A stretch of DNA of 64,000 nucleotides from Tamlana carrageenivorans (lineage in GTDB: Bacteria > Bacteroidota > Bacteroidia > Flavobacteriales > Flavobacteriaceae): NCBI RefSeq assembly GCF_002893765.1, contig NZ_CP025938.1, positions 1,054,001 to 1,118,000 on the forward strand, in the 5' to 3' direction. This document shows positions 1 to 8,883 of this stretch, piece by piece (position 1 is the first letter of the stretch; each line of letters opens with the position of its first letter). Below the pieces are notes generated by a model. It searched no databases. It was not told the DNA's origin and worked only from the letters and a program-made list of their open reading frames with translations. A program made the translations under genes and the position numbers.

Positions 1-80
1 CTTGATACACTACCCTGCTTTAATCAATAAAACTTAACCATTTTTTATCATTTCATAGAAGCATTGTTACAAATAGTTAA

Positions 81-88
81 TATTTTTG
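81..88 (+). promoter_or_regulatory. Putative -7 element for the MscS gene
   Basis: TATTTTTG matches the Bacteroidota -7 consensus TAnnTTTG and lies 23 bases before the ATG at 112. I see no TTG at the right distance upstream. It favours the ATG at 112 over the in-frame TTG at 64, which would lie upstream of transcription. Confidence 0.35.
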
Positions 89-111
89 AATTAAACTTAA
101 TTTTAAACAAT

Positions 112-930
112 ATGAGGGAATTCGAAAAAATTGACTTTGAAGCCTGGATGGCTTTGGCCGTAGATTACGGACTTAAACTTATAGGGGCCATTGCTATATG
201 GATTATAGGCTCTTGGGTTATCTCAAAACTTTTAAAAAGCATTAAAACAGTTATGTCCAAAGGAAACTACGACGAAAGTCTTCAAGGTTTCTTATCTAAT
301 CTTGCTAGTTGGGGACTTAAAATCGTATTAATAATCGTGGTGCTAGGCACTTTAGGTGTGGAAACAACATCATTTGCAGCAATTCTTGCTGCTGCAGGTT
401 TGGCTGTTGGTTTAGCCTTACAAGGGTCCCTTTCTAATTTTGCTGGAGGTGTTCTCATTATGATTTTTAAACCTTTTAAAGTAGGCGATGTTATTGAAGC
501 TCAAGGTGAAATTGGTGGTGTAAAAGAAATTACCATCTTCACTACCAAACTTACAGGTTTATCAAACAAAGAAATTATCATTCCTAATGGATCTTTATCT
601 AACGGAAATATTGTAAACTATACGGTTGCAGGAACCCGTCGTGTAGATTTAACCTTTGGTGTAGACTATGCTTCAGATATTAAAAAGACCAAAGAAGTAT
701 TAATGAATGTTTTAAAAGCACATCCATTAGTAATAGAAGATCCTGCACCAACAGTTAATGTTTCAGAATTAGCTGATAGCTCGGTAAACTTTGCCGTGAG
801 ACCATGGTGCGCTTCTGGAGACTATTGGACCGTATATTTTGAAGTTACAGAAAACGTAAAAGAAGCCCTTGATGCAGCTGGAATTGAAATTCCTTACCCA
901 CATCAAGTTGAAATTCATAAAGAGGCTTAA
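112..930 (+). CDS. Small-conductance mechanosensitive channel, MscS family
   Basis: This 272-residue inner-membrane protein belongs to the MscS channels that open under membrane tension to release solutes during osmotic downshock. Two hydrophobic helices come first, then the Gly/Ala-rich pore helix around residues 85-120 (it includes AGLAVGLALQGSLSNFAGG), followed by the beta domain with KPFKVGDVIE and IIIPNGSLSNGNIVNYT. The length is normal for the family. The reading frame extends upstream to a TTG at 64, but the ATG at 112 sits behind a -7-like element and gives a usual MscS start, so I chose it. The stop codon overlaps the convergent tsaB stop by four bases. Confidence 0.9.
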   Translation: MREFEKIDFEAWMALAVDYGLKLIGAIAIWIIGSWVISKLLKSIKTVMSKGNYDESLQGFLSNLASWGLKIVLIIVVLGTLGVETTSFAAILAAAGLAVGLALQGSLSNFAGGVLIMIFKPFKVGDVIEAQGEIGGVKEITIFTTKLTGLSNKEIIIPNGSLSNGNIVNYTVAGTRRVDLTFGVDYASDIKKTKEVLMNVLKAHPLVIEDPAPTVNVSELADSSVNFAVRPWCASGDYWTVYFEVTENVKEALDAAGIEIPYPHQVEIHKEA

Positions 931-1607
931 GACTTTGGTTTTGGCTTTAGCGCCACAAAATCTTTCAAGTAATAAGGTTCAAAATAAGCGACATCTTCGG
1001 TGTCGCTTATTTTGTATTTCATATTAGCGATTTCCCCCATAAAGTTCGCCGATGGTAATTTACCGTCTATAAAACGTGCATTGGCATGCTGAATAATGGT
1101 TTTTGTTTTTTCTACACCGCTTCCTACGAAGTAAACCAGTCCTTGTTCTAGGTACGCCATGAAAGACGATTCATCTAAAATTTGGGCTTGTGTTTCACGT
1201 ACCACATTATAATCAATATCATAAACCGCCGAGTACACTTCCATACGTCTAGCGTCTAACATAGCCACAATCACACCACTTTCGGCTTTCACTTGTTGCG
1301 CTAAAGCTTCAAGCGTAGGTACCGCTATTAAAGGCTTATTTAAGGCATAGCAAAGCCCTTTTGCTGCCGAAACACCAATTCGCAGTCCGGTATAGGACCC
1401 AGGTCCTTTACTTACAGATATCGCTGCTAAATCTTCAGCAGTGATATTACCTGTCTTTAAAACAGCATCGATATACATGTGTAGACGTTCGGCATGCGAA
1501 TAATTTTTATCATTATCCTCCTTTAACACTAAGGTTTTCCCATCTTTTGACAGCGAAACCGAACAATTCGTTGTTGCAGTTTCAATATTTAAAATGTACG
1601 TACTCAA
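927..1607 (-). CDS. tsaB: tRNA threonylcarbamoyladenosine biosynthesis protein TsaB
   Basis: TsaB is the non-catalytic, ASKHA-fold partner of TsaD in making the t6A37 modification of tRNAs that read ANN codons; it acts in the cytoplasm. The 226-residue product starts ILNIETATTNCSVSL and carries the family motif GPGSYTGLRIG at residues 68-78, followed by AKGLCYAL. The length matches TsaB rather than the longer TsaD. It follows the TolC-type gene by one base on the same strand, so it is probably the last gene of that operon, and its end overlaps the MscS stop codon tail to tail. Confidence 0.92.
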   Translation of the reverse strand: MSTYILNIETATTNCSVSLSKDGKTLVLKEDNDKNYSHAERLHMYIDAVLKTGNITAEDLAAISVSKGPGSYTGLRIGVSAAKGLCYALNKPLIAVPTLEALAQQVKAESGVIVAMLDARRMEVYSAVYDIDYNVVRETQAQILDESSFMAYLEQGLVYFVGSGVEKTKTIIQHANARFIDGKLPSANFMGEIANMKYKISDTEDVAYFEPYYLKDFVALKPKPKS

Positions 1608-1608
1608 A

Positions 1609-2937
1609 TTAATCTGTTATTGGTTTTCCCATGTAAAAGTCTAAAACTTTTGTCTTAAAAACAAAATCATATTTAGCATTAACTAACGATGATTGTGCAT
1701 TTACGTATTTTACACGAGCTTGCTCTAAATCAAAAGACGTAATAATGCCAGCTTTAAAGCGCTCTTGGGTATTATTCATAGCTATTTCTTGCGCTTCTAG
1801 AGCTTTTTTAGAGGCAACATAAGATTTAAAAGCTGCTTGGGCATCGGTAAAAGCCCGTTGAATATTAGATTCTAAATCTAACTTGGCTTGATCTAAACTT
1901 AATAAACTATTGGCTTCATCAATTTTAGATTTAGCCACATTGGTTTTATTTTCAAACCTTGAGAAAATAGGAATGTTTACACTAATTCGAAAGCCGTGTG
2001 ATTTTTGGGCGTCAAGCTGATCAAAAAAGGAAGCCTCATCCTCGGTAAGATTAGAGAAGAAAGCACTAGAACCGTATTGGTAACCCCCTGTAACATTTGG
2101 ATAATAACCACTTTTAGAAATTTCGGAATTTAATTGTGCAATTTCCATATTTTTCTCGGCCACTTTAATTTCATTTCGGTTTTGCAAGGCATAATCTAAA
2201 ACAGGTTGCACGTCGTTATAAAGCAAAGTACTAGAAGGAAAATCTACGTCCATAAGTTGTACATCAAACCCTTTGTAAGGCACTTGTAGGAGTTGCGATA
2301 AACTTAGCAAGGCCAAATTGTAATTGTTTTCAGCTAAAGTGACTTCCTGGGCATCCAGGCTCATAGTCGCTTCGGCATCATAAATATTTGCTTTTGGTTG
2401 CACCCCTGCATCAACCAAGTCTTTAACTTGTTCCACTTGGTTGGTACTAAATGATAATTGAGCCTTGGCGATTTCTAAACGTTCTTTATTGAATAGTACA
2501 TTTAAGTAGGCATTCACCACATTTAATGAAATATCATCTTTAATTCTATTGAGTTCTAATTGATTACTCTCTAAGCTTAATTTGGATTGCTTATACAAAT
2601 TTGTAAGTCGGAAACCATTAAAAATAGTCTGATTCAAACCTATGCCAACGTTGGTACTGTTAGATGTTCTGTTAACAAACTGTCCCGAAAACACCTCTTC
2701 GTTTCCAAAGGTCGTACTATGTCCTAAACTCCCACTTAAATTAGGTAGAAACTGCCCTTTAGCTGCAATGACATCCTGCTCGTTTTGTAATAAACTATTC
2801 TGACCTTGTTTTACAGAGATATTATTAACTAAAGCATGATTTACACATTCTTGAAGCGTCCATAATTTCTCCTGAGCCATCGACACGGAAGCAATAAGAA
2901 AGCAGCCTAATAATATGGTATATTTTAGTGTTTTCAT
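1609..2937 (-). CDS. TolC-family outer membrane efflux protein
   Basis: This is the outer membrane channel of a tripartite exporter. Starting at the ATG at 2937 gives 442 residues with a signal peptide (MKTLKYTILLGCFLIASVSMAQ) followed by LWTLQECVNHALVNN, the usual start of the mature OEP domain. The rest is two repeats of long alpha-helical, Asn/Gln/Ala-rich sequence with predicted barrel strands, ending KVLDFYMGKPITD. A longer frame to 2979 would add a charged extension before the signal peptide and overlap the adaptor gene, so it is less likely. The adaptor gene ends four bases upstream, which fits a shared transcript and joint function with the ABC permeases. Confidence 0.9.
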   Translation of the reverse strand: MKTLKYTILLGCFLIASVSMAQEKLWTLQECVNHALVNNISVKQGQNSLLQNEQDVIAAKGQFLPNLSGSLGHSTTFGNEEVFSGQFVNRTSNSTNVGIGLNQTIFNGFRLTNLYKQSKLSLESNQLELNRIKDDISLNVVNAYLNVLFNKERLEIAKAQLSFSTNQVEQVKDLVDAGVQPKANIYDAEATMSLDAQEVTLAENNYNLALLSLSQLLQVPYKGFDVQLMDVDFPSSTLLYNDVQPVLDYALQNRNEIKVAEKNMEIAQLNSEISKSGYYPNVTGGYQYGSSAFFSNLTEDEASFFDQLDAQKSHGFRISVNIPIFSRFENKTNVAKSKIDEANSLLSLDQAKLDLESNIQRAFTDAQAAFKSYVASKKALEAQEIAMNNTQERFKAGIITSFDLEQARVKYVNAQSSLVNAKYDFVFKTKVLDFYMGKPITD

Positions 2938-2941
2938 AGGT

Positions 2942-4075
2942 TTAACGTTTTCTTCTTTTAGAGGCTGCATCATCCTCATTATCTTCTGAAGCTTTATTCC
3001 AAACTTTTATTTTATCGCCTTCTTTGACTCCTTTAACAATCTCAACATGGATACCGTCGGATAAGCCCAGCTCAACATCCTGCTTTTTATATTTGTTTTC
3101 ACCCTCCAAAATTTCCACAAATGGCTTTTCGGTAATACGGTTGTATTGCAATAAAGCTTCACGAATGGCTAAAACTTCATCTTTATTTTCTAATTCAATT
3201 TCGGCATTAGCACTATATCCAGCTCTAATATTCGATTTGCCATCAATTTTTACATCGGCTTTAATGGTAAACTGTACGGCGCCATTTTCTTCAACGCCTT
3301 TTGGTGCTACAAAGGTTAATTTAGCCGGATATTCTTCATCTTGTATGGCACCTAAAACCACTTTTATGTCCTTACCCTCTTTTATTTTTCCAACCTCGGC
3401 TTCATCTACTTTACCTTCAAAAATCATCTTGCTCATATCGGCAATGGTGGCAATGGTAGTACCATCGTTAAAATTATTACTTTCAATAACTTGATTACCT
3501 TCGCGAACAGGAATTTCTAGAATAGTTCCAGCAATTTGCGCAACTATGTTGGTATTCGATGTTGCTCCACCAGATACCGATCCTTGTTTTATAATCTGAT
3601 AATCTTTTTGTGCTTGATGGTAAGTTTCTTTTGCTTGCTTATAAGACAGCTCACTATTCTCAAAATCTTGTCTTGAAATCACGCCTTTATCGAATAAACT
3701 TTTATTTCGATCGTACAAAATTTTCGAGTTTTCATAAGATAATTTTGCAGTAGCAATTCTACTTCTCGCGCTCACCAAATTTTGCTCGTTAGGCACCACG
3801 CGAATGGTCGCTATTAAGGCGCCTTTCTTTACAACATCACCTTCTTCTACCAAAATCTCATCGACAATTCCAGAAATTTGCGGCTTTAATTCAATTTCTT
3901 CTTCGGGGTTTAGTTTCCCTGTAGCTACCGCCTTAGTATTTATAGACGTATAAAAAGGTTCTTCCACCTGATACTCCAAAATATCCTTGGAATTGGAATC
4001 TTTAAAATATTTTAATACAAAAGCTAATAGTACTATAACGACTATGACTAAAATAATTTTTACGCTTTTTTTCAT
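2942..4075 (-). CDS. Periplasmic adaptor of an ABC exporter (HlyD/MacA family)
   Basis: The 377-residue protein bridges inner-membrane ABC permeases and the TolC channel. An N-terminal membrane anchor (residues about 5-23) is followed by ATGKLNPEEEIELKPQISG, the start of a barrel-sandwich hybrid domain with VDEILVEEGDVVKKGALIATI. A helical hairpin (about residues 100-170) and a second biotinyl-lipoyl half follow, then beta-barrel and membrane-proximal domains. The C-terminus is a charged tail (EDDAASKRRKR). It lies between the permease genes and the TolC-type gene, all on one strand, which supports a MacAB-TolC-like pump. The substrate cannot be told from sequence. Confidence 0.9.
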   Translation of the reverse strand: MKKSVKIILVIVVIVLLAFVLKYFKDSNSKDILEYQVEEPFYTSINTKAVATGKLNPEEEIELKPQISGIVDEILVEEGDVVKKGALIATIRVVPNEQNLVSARSRIATAKLSYENSKILYDRNKSLFDKGVISRQDFENSELSYKQAKETYHQAQKDYQIIKQGSVSGGATSNTNIVAQIAGTILEIPVREGNQVIESNNFNDGTTIATIADMSKMIFEGKVDEAEVGKIKEGKDIKVVLGAIQDEEYPAKLTFVAPKGVEENGAVQFTIKADVKIDGKSNIRAGYSANAEIELENKDEVLAIREALLQYNRITEKPFVEILEGENKYKKQDVELGLSDGIHVEIVKGVKEGDKIKVWNKASEDNEDDAASKRRKR

Positions 4076-4090
4076 TGTGTTGCTTATTAT

Positions 4091-5335
4091 TTATTCTTCT
4101 CTTAATGCTTCAATGGGTTTAATGCTAGTAGCTTTAGTTGCAGGAATTAATCCAATTAAAGTTCCTATTAACACTAATATGGCTAAGGACACGAAAACGA
4201 CGGCTATAGATACCGAAGCGTTTACGATAGCGGCATCTTCACCCTGACCAAAAAAGTGATCTAGGGCGATGAGAATCCATCCTCCCGTAATAATCCCTAT
4301 AATACCAGCTACTAAAGTGATAAAAACGGCCTCAACCACAATTTGTCTTTTTATTTCAAAAGGTGTGGCGCCAAGGGCACGCCGTAATCCAATTTCTTTT
4401 GTGCGCTCTTTTACGGTAATTAAAAGGATATTTCCAATGGCAAAAACACCAGCAATTAAAGTCGCAATACCAACAAACCAGGTTAAAAACTGCATTCCTG
4501 TTAAAAAGCCAGTCATTTTAGCAAATTCTTTACCCAAATTAAAACTACCAAAGGCACGCGAATCTTCTGGGTGAATGTGGTTTAGATTTTTAAGAAGTAA
4601 TTTAGAGTCCTCTTCAATCTGTTTAATGTTGTATTCGGGTTTGCCCGTTATCATCATCCAACCAATTTGATCGCCTTTATTGTAAATCTGTTGAAAAGTA
4701 GTAAATGGAATGTGTACATCGGTTGTAGGCCCCATATTTACATTACCGGTTTCAAACATACCAACCACCATAAAATTAATACCATTAACATCTAAATACT
4801 TTCCAATAGGATCTTCATCAACTTCAAACAATTGCTTGTAAGCATCTTCAGAAATAACGGCTATTTTTTTTCGGTGTTCAATATCACTTTGATTGATAAA
4901 ACGACCGTGAATTAACTTTTTCTTCTGTAATTGATCTAGTAAAGGATAATCGCCAGCCATTTGAAAACTACCAGACAAAAAGTTTCTGGTTATGACTGTT
5001 GATTGCTGACTTCGAGGCAACACAAATTCGATACCTTGAACATTCTCTTCGATTTTCTTAGCATCGGAAAGCGTTAAATTAACGCGACGCCCCTCTTGAA
5101 ACCCTTTAAACGGCTTTCCTGTATTTTGGCCCCAAATAAAAACAGTGTTCGTGGCGAAATCGCCAAACAATCTGTTAAAGGAGTTTTCTAAACCTCTAGC
5201 CGAACCTAGCAGGCCTATTAATAATAAAATGCCCCACCAAACACCTACCATGGTTAAAATAGACCTCAGTTTATTTTTACTCAAGCTATCAAAAACTTCT
5301 TGCCATGTATCTCTATCGAATAAAAATCTGAACAT
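4091..5335 (-). CDS. ABC transporter permease, MacB/FtsX type (second of pair)
   Basis: A 414-residue inner-membrane permease of the MacB_PCD/FtsX architecture. It has an N-terminal helix (residues about 25-45), a large periplasmic domain, then three C-terminal helices. The conserved segment after the second helix reads NILLITVKERTKEIGLRRAL, the coupling region typical of MacB/LolC-type permeases. It ends two bases before the upstream permease gene and shares its layout, so the two probably form a heterodimer driven by the ATPase encoded first in the cluster. In this family such permeases power mechanotransmission rather than classical transport; cargo is unknown. Confidence 0.9.
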   Translation of the reverse strand: MFRFLFDRDTWQEVFDSLSKNKLRSILTMVGVWWGILLLIGLLGSARGLENSFNRLFGDFATNTVFIWGQNTGKPFKGFQEGRRVNLTLSDAKKIEENVQGIEFVLPRSQQSTVITRNFLSGSFQMAGDYPLLDQLQKKKLIHGRFINQSDIEHRKKIAVISEDAYKQLFEVDEDPIGKYLDVNGINFMVVGMFETGNVNMGPTTDVHIPFTTFQQIYNKGDQIGWMMITGKPEYNIKQIEEDSKLLLKNLNHIHPEDSRAFGSFNLGKEFAKMTGFLTGMQFLTWFVGIATLIAGVFAIGNILLITVKERTKEIGLRRALGATPFEIKRQIVVEAVFITLVAGIIGIITGGWILIALDHFFGQGEDAAIVNASVSIAVVFVSLAILVLIGTLIGLIPATKATSIKPIEALREE

Positions 5336-5337
5336 CG

Positions 5338-6567
5338 TTAATCGTTTCTTAAAGCTATTATAGGTTTAATTTCTGAGGCCTTTTTTGCAGGTAAATACCC
5401 CGCAATAGCACCCGCAACAATAAGCGTTAGGGTGGCACCAACCACCAAACTATTACTTACACCAGGATCTTTTATGAAATACGCCTCCAAACTAGGTCCC
5501 ACAAGTTCCAACACACCAACACCTAGTAACAGTCCGATATAGCCTGCAATGGTAGTAATGATTATAGATTCAATTAAAATGATAGACACTATAGAACCAG
5601 GAGTTGCACCTAGCGCTTTACGAATACCTATTTCTTTAGTGCGCTCTTTAACCACAAAAATCATGATATTGCTTATCCCAACAATTCCAGCAATAAGGGT
5701 TCCGAAACCAATAACCAGAATGATAACCGTTAAACTGGAAGTCATGAGCTCTACCTTTTTGGTGCCCTCAGCCATATTCCACATTCTTATAGCCCGTTGG
5801 TCGTCTCTGGCCACATCAAATTTATCCTTTAGCACTTTTTTAATAGAATTTCCAAAAGCTAAAGCTTGATCGTTAGACATTTCAGGGTTATAAGTAAGAT
5901 GTATGATATCTACAAAATCGTTATTACCATACACAAATTGCGTGGTTGTAATGGGCATATATATCACACTTTCTTCACTATCGCCTTCATCATCGGTAAA
6001 AACACCAACAATTTTGTATTGGATACCGCTAAGATTAATGTATTTGCCTAATGGATTTTCTTTATAGAACAAATCATCTTCAACCGTTTTACCAATAACC
6101 ACGACTTTGGCATTATGATTTAAATCATTTTGGTTAATATACCGTCCCGATTTAACCACATTATTTTCAATAAACATGTATTCGGGATACACACCTCTTA
6201 GCTCGTAGTTGTTTTTTTCACCACGGTAAGAAGCACTCACACTTTTATTCACTTTTGAGGTAATGAACTGTACTTTGTCGCCATATTTCTCTTTTATAAG
6301 CTCACGATCTTCATTTTTAAATTGGATTTTTCTTCCCACTTGAAGTCCCTTGTAAGCTTTTGTAGTACGTCCAGGAAAAATCACTATGGAATTATTCGCA
6401 TCGGTACCAAAAGCCTCTTTAAAGGTGTTTTTTAATCCGTTTGCGATACCAAAGAGGATGGCGAACAATAGAATGGCAAAGGCTACGGTAAAGCCCGACA
6501 TCAAACTACGTGTTCGATTTTTATTAATACTTTGAAATATTTCGCGCCAAAGATCGATATCAAACAT
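5338..6567 (-). CDS. ABC transporter permease, MacB/FtsX type (first of pair)
   Basis: A 409-residue permease with the same plan as the next gene: an N-terminal helix (residues about 24-44), a periplasmic MacB-type domain, then helices containing NIMIFVVKERTKEIGIRKAL and a C-terminus ending PAKKASEIKPIIALRND. Its start overlaps the end of the ATPase gene by eight bases, which suggests translational coupling. The two permeases are clearly related but diverged, especially in the periplasmic part, and look like an old duplication that now forms a heterodimer. Confidence 0.9.
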   Translation of the reverse strand: MFDIDLWREIFQSINKNRTRSLMSGFTVAFAILLFAILFGIANGLKNTFKEAFGTDANNSIVIFPGRTTKAYKGLQVGRKIQFKNEDRELIKEKYGDKVQFITSKVNKSVSASYRGEKNNYELRGVYPEYMFIENNVVKSGRYINQNDLNHNAKVVVIGKTVEDDLFYKENPLGKYINLSGIQYKIVGVFTDDEGDSEESVIYMPITTTQFVYGNNDFVDIIHLTYNPEMSNDQALAFGNSIKKVLKDKFDVARDDQRAIRMWNMAEGTKKVELMTSSLTVIILVIGFGTLIAGIVGISNIMIFVVKERTKEIGIRKALGATPGSIVSIILIESIIITTIAGYIGLLLGVGVLELVGPSLEAYFIKDPGVSNSLVVGATLTLIVAGAIAGYLPAKKASEIKPIIALRND

Positions 6568-7261
6568 ACTGCTCTGCTCTAACCTGGTTTACAATGGTAT
6601 CTTCAAGAATGATCCCGTCGCGAAGGCGCACAATACGTTTACACATATTCGCAATATCTTCTTCGTGAGTTACCATTAAAATGGTTTTACCTTCATCATT
6701 AAGATGTTGAATAAAAGCCATAATTTCATGCGATGTCTTGGTATCTAATGCACCTGTGGGCTCATCTGCTAAAAGTAATTTTGGGTTTGCAGCTAAAGCT
6801 CGCGCAATGGCCACACGCTGTTTTTGACCTCCAGAAAGCTCTTTAGGCAAGTGATGTGCCCAAGAAGAAAGTCCTACTTTTTCCAAATGAAAAGCAGCCT
6901 TTTCTAAGCGTTCCTTTCGTTTTAAACCCTGATAATATAAAGGCAATGCTACGTTTTCGAGCGCATTTTTATAATTGATTAAGTTAAAGGATTGAAAAAT
7001 AAATCCTAAAAACTTGTTTCTATATACTGCGGCTTTTTTTTCTGTGAGGTTTTTTATGGGTAAGCCATCTAAGATATACTCGCCTTCGTCGGCTTCATCT
7101 AGCATGCCAATAATATTAAGAAGTGTAGATTTTCCAGAACCTGAGGATCCCATAATAGCCACCATCTCGCCTGCTTCAACAGCAAGATCGATACCCTTTA
7201 AGACATGTAAACTAGAATCGCCTATTTTGTAGGACTTGTGAAGCTGGCTGATTTTCAACAT
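6560..7261 (-). CDS. ABC transporter ATP-binding protein, MacB/LolD type
   Basis: This 233-residue cytoplasmic ATPase energises the two FtsX-type permeases encoded downstream. Walker A is GSSGSGKST (residues 38-46), the signature is LSGGQKQRVAIARAL starting at 142, and Walker B leads into DEPTGALD at about 166. The DEPTGALD form and the length are typical of the LolD/MacB/FtsE group. It is the first gene of a cluster in the order ATPase, permease, permease, adaptor, TolC-type protein, so the complete tripartite machine is encoded together. No consensus promoter is visible in the 84-base gap upstream, so transcription may come through from the respiratory assembly genes. Confidence 0.92.
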   Translation of the reverse strand: MLKISQLHKSYKIGDSSLHVLKGIDLAVEAGEMVAIMGSSGSGKSTLLNIIGMLDEADEGEYILDGLPIKNLTEKKAAVYRNKFLGFIFQSFNLINYKNALENVALPLYYQGLKRKERLEKAAFHLEKVGLSSWAHHLPKELSGGQKQRVAIARALAANPKLLLADEPTGALDTKTSHEIMAFIQHLNDEGKTILMVTHEEDIANMCKRIVRLRDGIILEDTIVNQVRAEQYV

Positions 7262-7345
7262 TTCTATATAAATTTTTCTGGCTAAAGACTTTGTAGTAAG
7301 ACTAACAACACAAAGAAATGTTACAATACTGGGTAAAAAAATTTA

Positions 7346-7570
7346 TTATTCTTTTTTTAACGTACGGTATTTTCTAAATATAAAATAGCCCAATCCAGCG
7401 ACTAGCACATAAGGTATGGCCATAAGGTATACAATTCCATCGTTAATACCTTGTGCAGCAGACTGTCCATCTGCAGTTTCTAAAACGGCACGACACATGG
7501 CACACTGTGCTGAGGCTTTAAAAAAGCAATCACAAAAAAATAATAATACTATAAAAAAACGTGTTTTCAT
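7346..7570 (-). CDS. Small exported membrane protein with a CxxC motif
   Basis: A 74-residue protein: a signal peptide (to about residue 21, ending KASAQ), immediately a CAMC motif, a short Ala/Gly-rich region, one transmembrane helix (residues about 47-67) and a basic tail (FRKYRTLKKE). The topology would place the cysteine pair outside the inner membrane. I do not recognise a named family. It follows the DUF420 and SCO genes on the same strand with 10 bases between, so a role in copper or heme handling for cytochrome oxidase is a fair inference but not shown. Confidence 0.75.
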   Translation of the reverse strand: MKTRFFIVLLFFCDCFFKASAQCAMCRAVLETADGQSAAQGINDGIVYLMAIPYVLVAGLGYFIFRKYRTLKKE

Positions 7571-7580
7571 GTAAACCGCA

Positions 7581-8117
7581 TTAAACGTAATAGGGAGAAA
7601 TCATAATATAAACAACCACACCTGTAACAGCAACATAAAGCCATAATGGAAAGGTGATTTTAGCAATTTTTTTATGTTTTTCAACCTGATTTGAAAGTCC
7701 GCATAAAAAAGTAATCAACACAAAAGGAATGACTACAATGGATAAAACTATATGGGTAATTAAAATGAAATAATACAGATACTTAATAAGTCCCTCGCCT
7801 CCAAATTTTGTAGAATCGCTAGTCATATGATAAGCCACATACATTACTAAAAATAAGGTTGAAAGTATTAAGGCAAAAACCATCAGTTGTTTATGACGCT
7901 TCACCTTTTTTTTCTGAATTGCTAAAAAGGCTAAAACAAGCACTAAAGCAGTAAGGGCATTAATGGACGCATAAATTGGTGGTAAAAACGATAAGGGCTC
8001 GACGTTCGGAATCTTAACTCCAAATAATATGGCAACCACTACAGGAATTAATACAGACAATACCATGATTAATCTGTTATACTTTTTTTCATTTAGCATC
8101 ATACTTGAGTTACTCAT
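7581..8117 (-). CDS. DUF420 family membrane protein
   Basis: The 178-residue protein has about five transmembrane helices and little else. Histidines lie in or near the helices (AYHMTSD, ILITHIVLSIV), as in DUF420 proteins, which usually sit beside cytochrome oxidase and SCO genes. Its biochemical role is not known; an assembly or heme/copper accessory function is inferred from context. It lies 22 bases after the SCO gene and just before the small CxxC protein, so it is probably part of a four-gene transcript starting at 9592. Confidence 0.85.
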   Translation of the reverse strand: MSNSSMMLNEKKYNRLIMVLSVLIPVVVAILFGVKIPNVEPLSFLPPIYASINALTALVLVLAFLAIQKKKVKRHKQLMVFALILSTLFLVMYVAYHMTSDSTKFGGEGLIKYLYYFILITHIVLSIVVIPFVLITFLCGLSNQVEKHKKIAKITFPLWLYVAVTGVVVYIMISPYYV

Positions 8118-8139
8118 ATTCTGTAATTGTAGGTATTAA

Positions 8140-8883
8140 TTACTCGTTTAATAATTTTTTGATATCGGCTTTAAGAGCACTAATTTCCTCTTTAACACCA
8201 TCTTCATCCACCACTTCTTTTTCTGAAACGATACCTCTATAGTAAATAATTGGGTTTCCAAAATCATCTTTTCTAGAACGAATGAAACCATTTTTATCAA
8301 TTAAGCCAAAATTTCCAGAGTGTTCAAACCCTCCAACAGCATCATCATCTTGAGCACTATAAAGATTAAATCCTTCATTGGACAACTTATAAATAGCCTC
8401 TTTATCACCAGTCATTAAATGCCAATTAGGGTTGATAATACCATAATTATCGGCGTAAGCTTTAAGCACTTCCGGGGTATCGTAATCTGGATTGATGGTA
8501 AAGGAAGCCACACCAAAGTCTTCAAAACCTTCAAAAGTATTTTGAATTTGAATAAGATTAGCATTCATACGCGGACAAATGGTTGGACAAGTCGTGAAAA
8601 AGAATTCTACAACGTAAACTTTACCTTCATAATCTTTGTTAGTAATGGTGTGACCATTGTGATCGGTAAACGAAAAATGAGGCACTTTTTTAGCCTCTCC
8701 ATTAATTTCGATAAATGCCAAATCAGAAACCTCTGCTTTACTATCATTTACAAAATCACTTCTGCTTTCGTTTCTAATGACATCCTTATTGGTAATTCGA
8801 TCTACAATTCTAGGAATGAAAAGAATTCCAAAAACAAGAATGATAAAGGCTATCCCAATGTATGAATAGTTATTTTTCTTCAT
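8140..8883 (-). CDS. SCO family copper chaperone/thioredoxin-fold protein
   Basis: SCO proteins deliver copper to the CuA site of cytochrome c oxidase subunit II. The 247-residue product has an N-terminal membrane anchor (residues about 8-25) and a periplasmic thioredoxin fold. The copper-binding pair is in TTCPTICPRM (Cys99 and Cys103) and the partner histidine is His188 in GGFEHSGNFG, so all three expected ligands are present. The C-terminus carries an extra charged tail. The neighbouring oxidase genes fit this job. The start overlaps the end of the upstream SCO-like gene by 14 bases. Confidence 0.92.
   Translation of the reverse strand: MKKNNYSYIGIAFIILVFGILFIPRIVDRITNKDVIRNESRSDFVNDSKAEVSDLAFIEINGEAKKVPHFSFTDHNGHTITNKDYEGKVYVVEFFFTTCPTICPRMNANLIQIQNTFEGFEDFGVASFTINPDYDTPEVLKAYADNYGIINPNWHLMTGDKEAIYKLSNEGFNLYSAQDDDAVGGFEHSGNFGLIDKNGFIRSRKDDFGNPIIYYRGIVSEKEVVDEDGVKEEISALKADIKKLLNE

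Noticed and set aside
64..111. TTG start for the MscS gene
   Set aside because: It would put the start codon upstream of the -7-like element and add residues not typical of the family; the ATG at 112 is better.
3024..3494. 156-residue plus-strand open frame opposite the adaptor gene
   Set aside because: Antisense to a well-supported HlyD/MacA-type gene, rich in Ser/Thr/Phe as expected of a mirror frame, with no start signal.
8419..8865. 148-residue plus-strand frame opposite the SCO gene
   Set aside because: Antisense to a gene with intact copper ligands, no family match, and no promoter in the right place.
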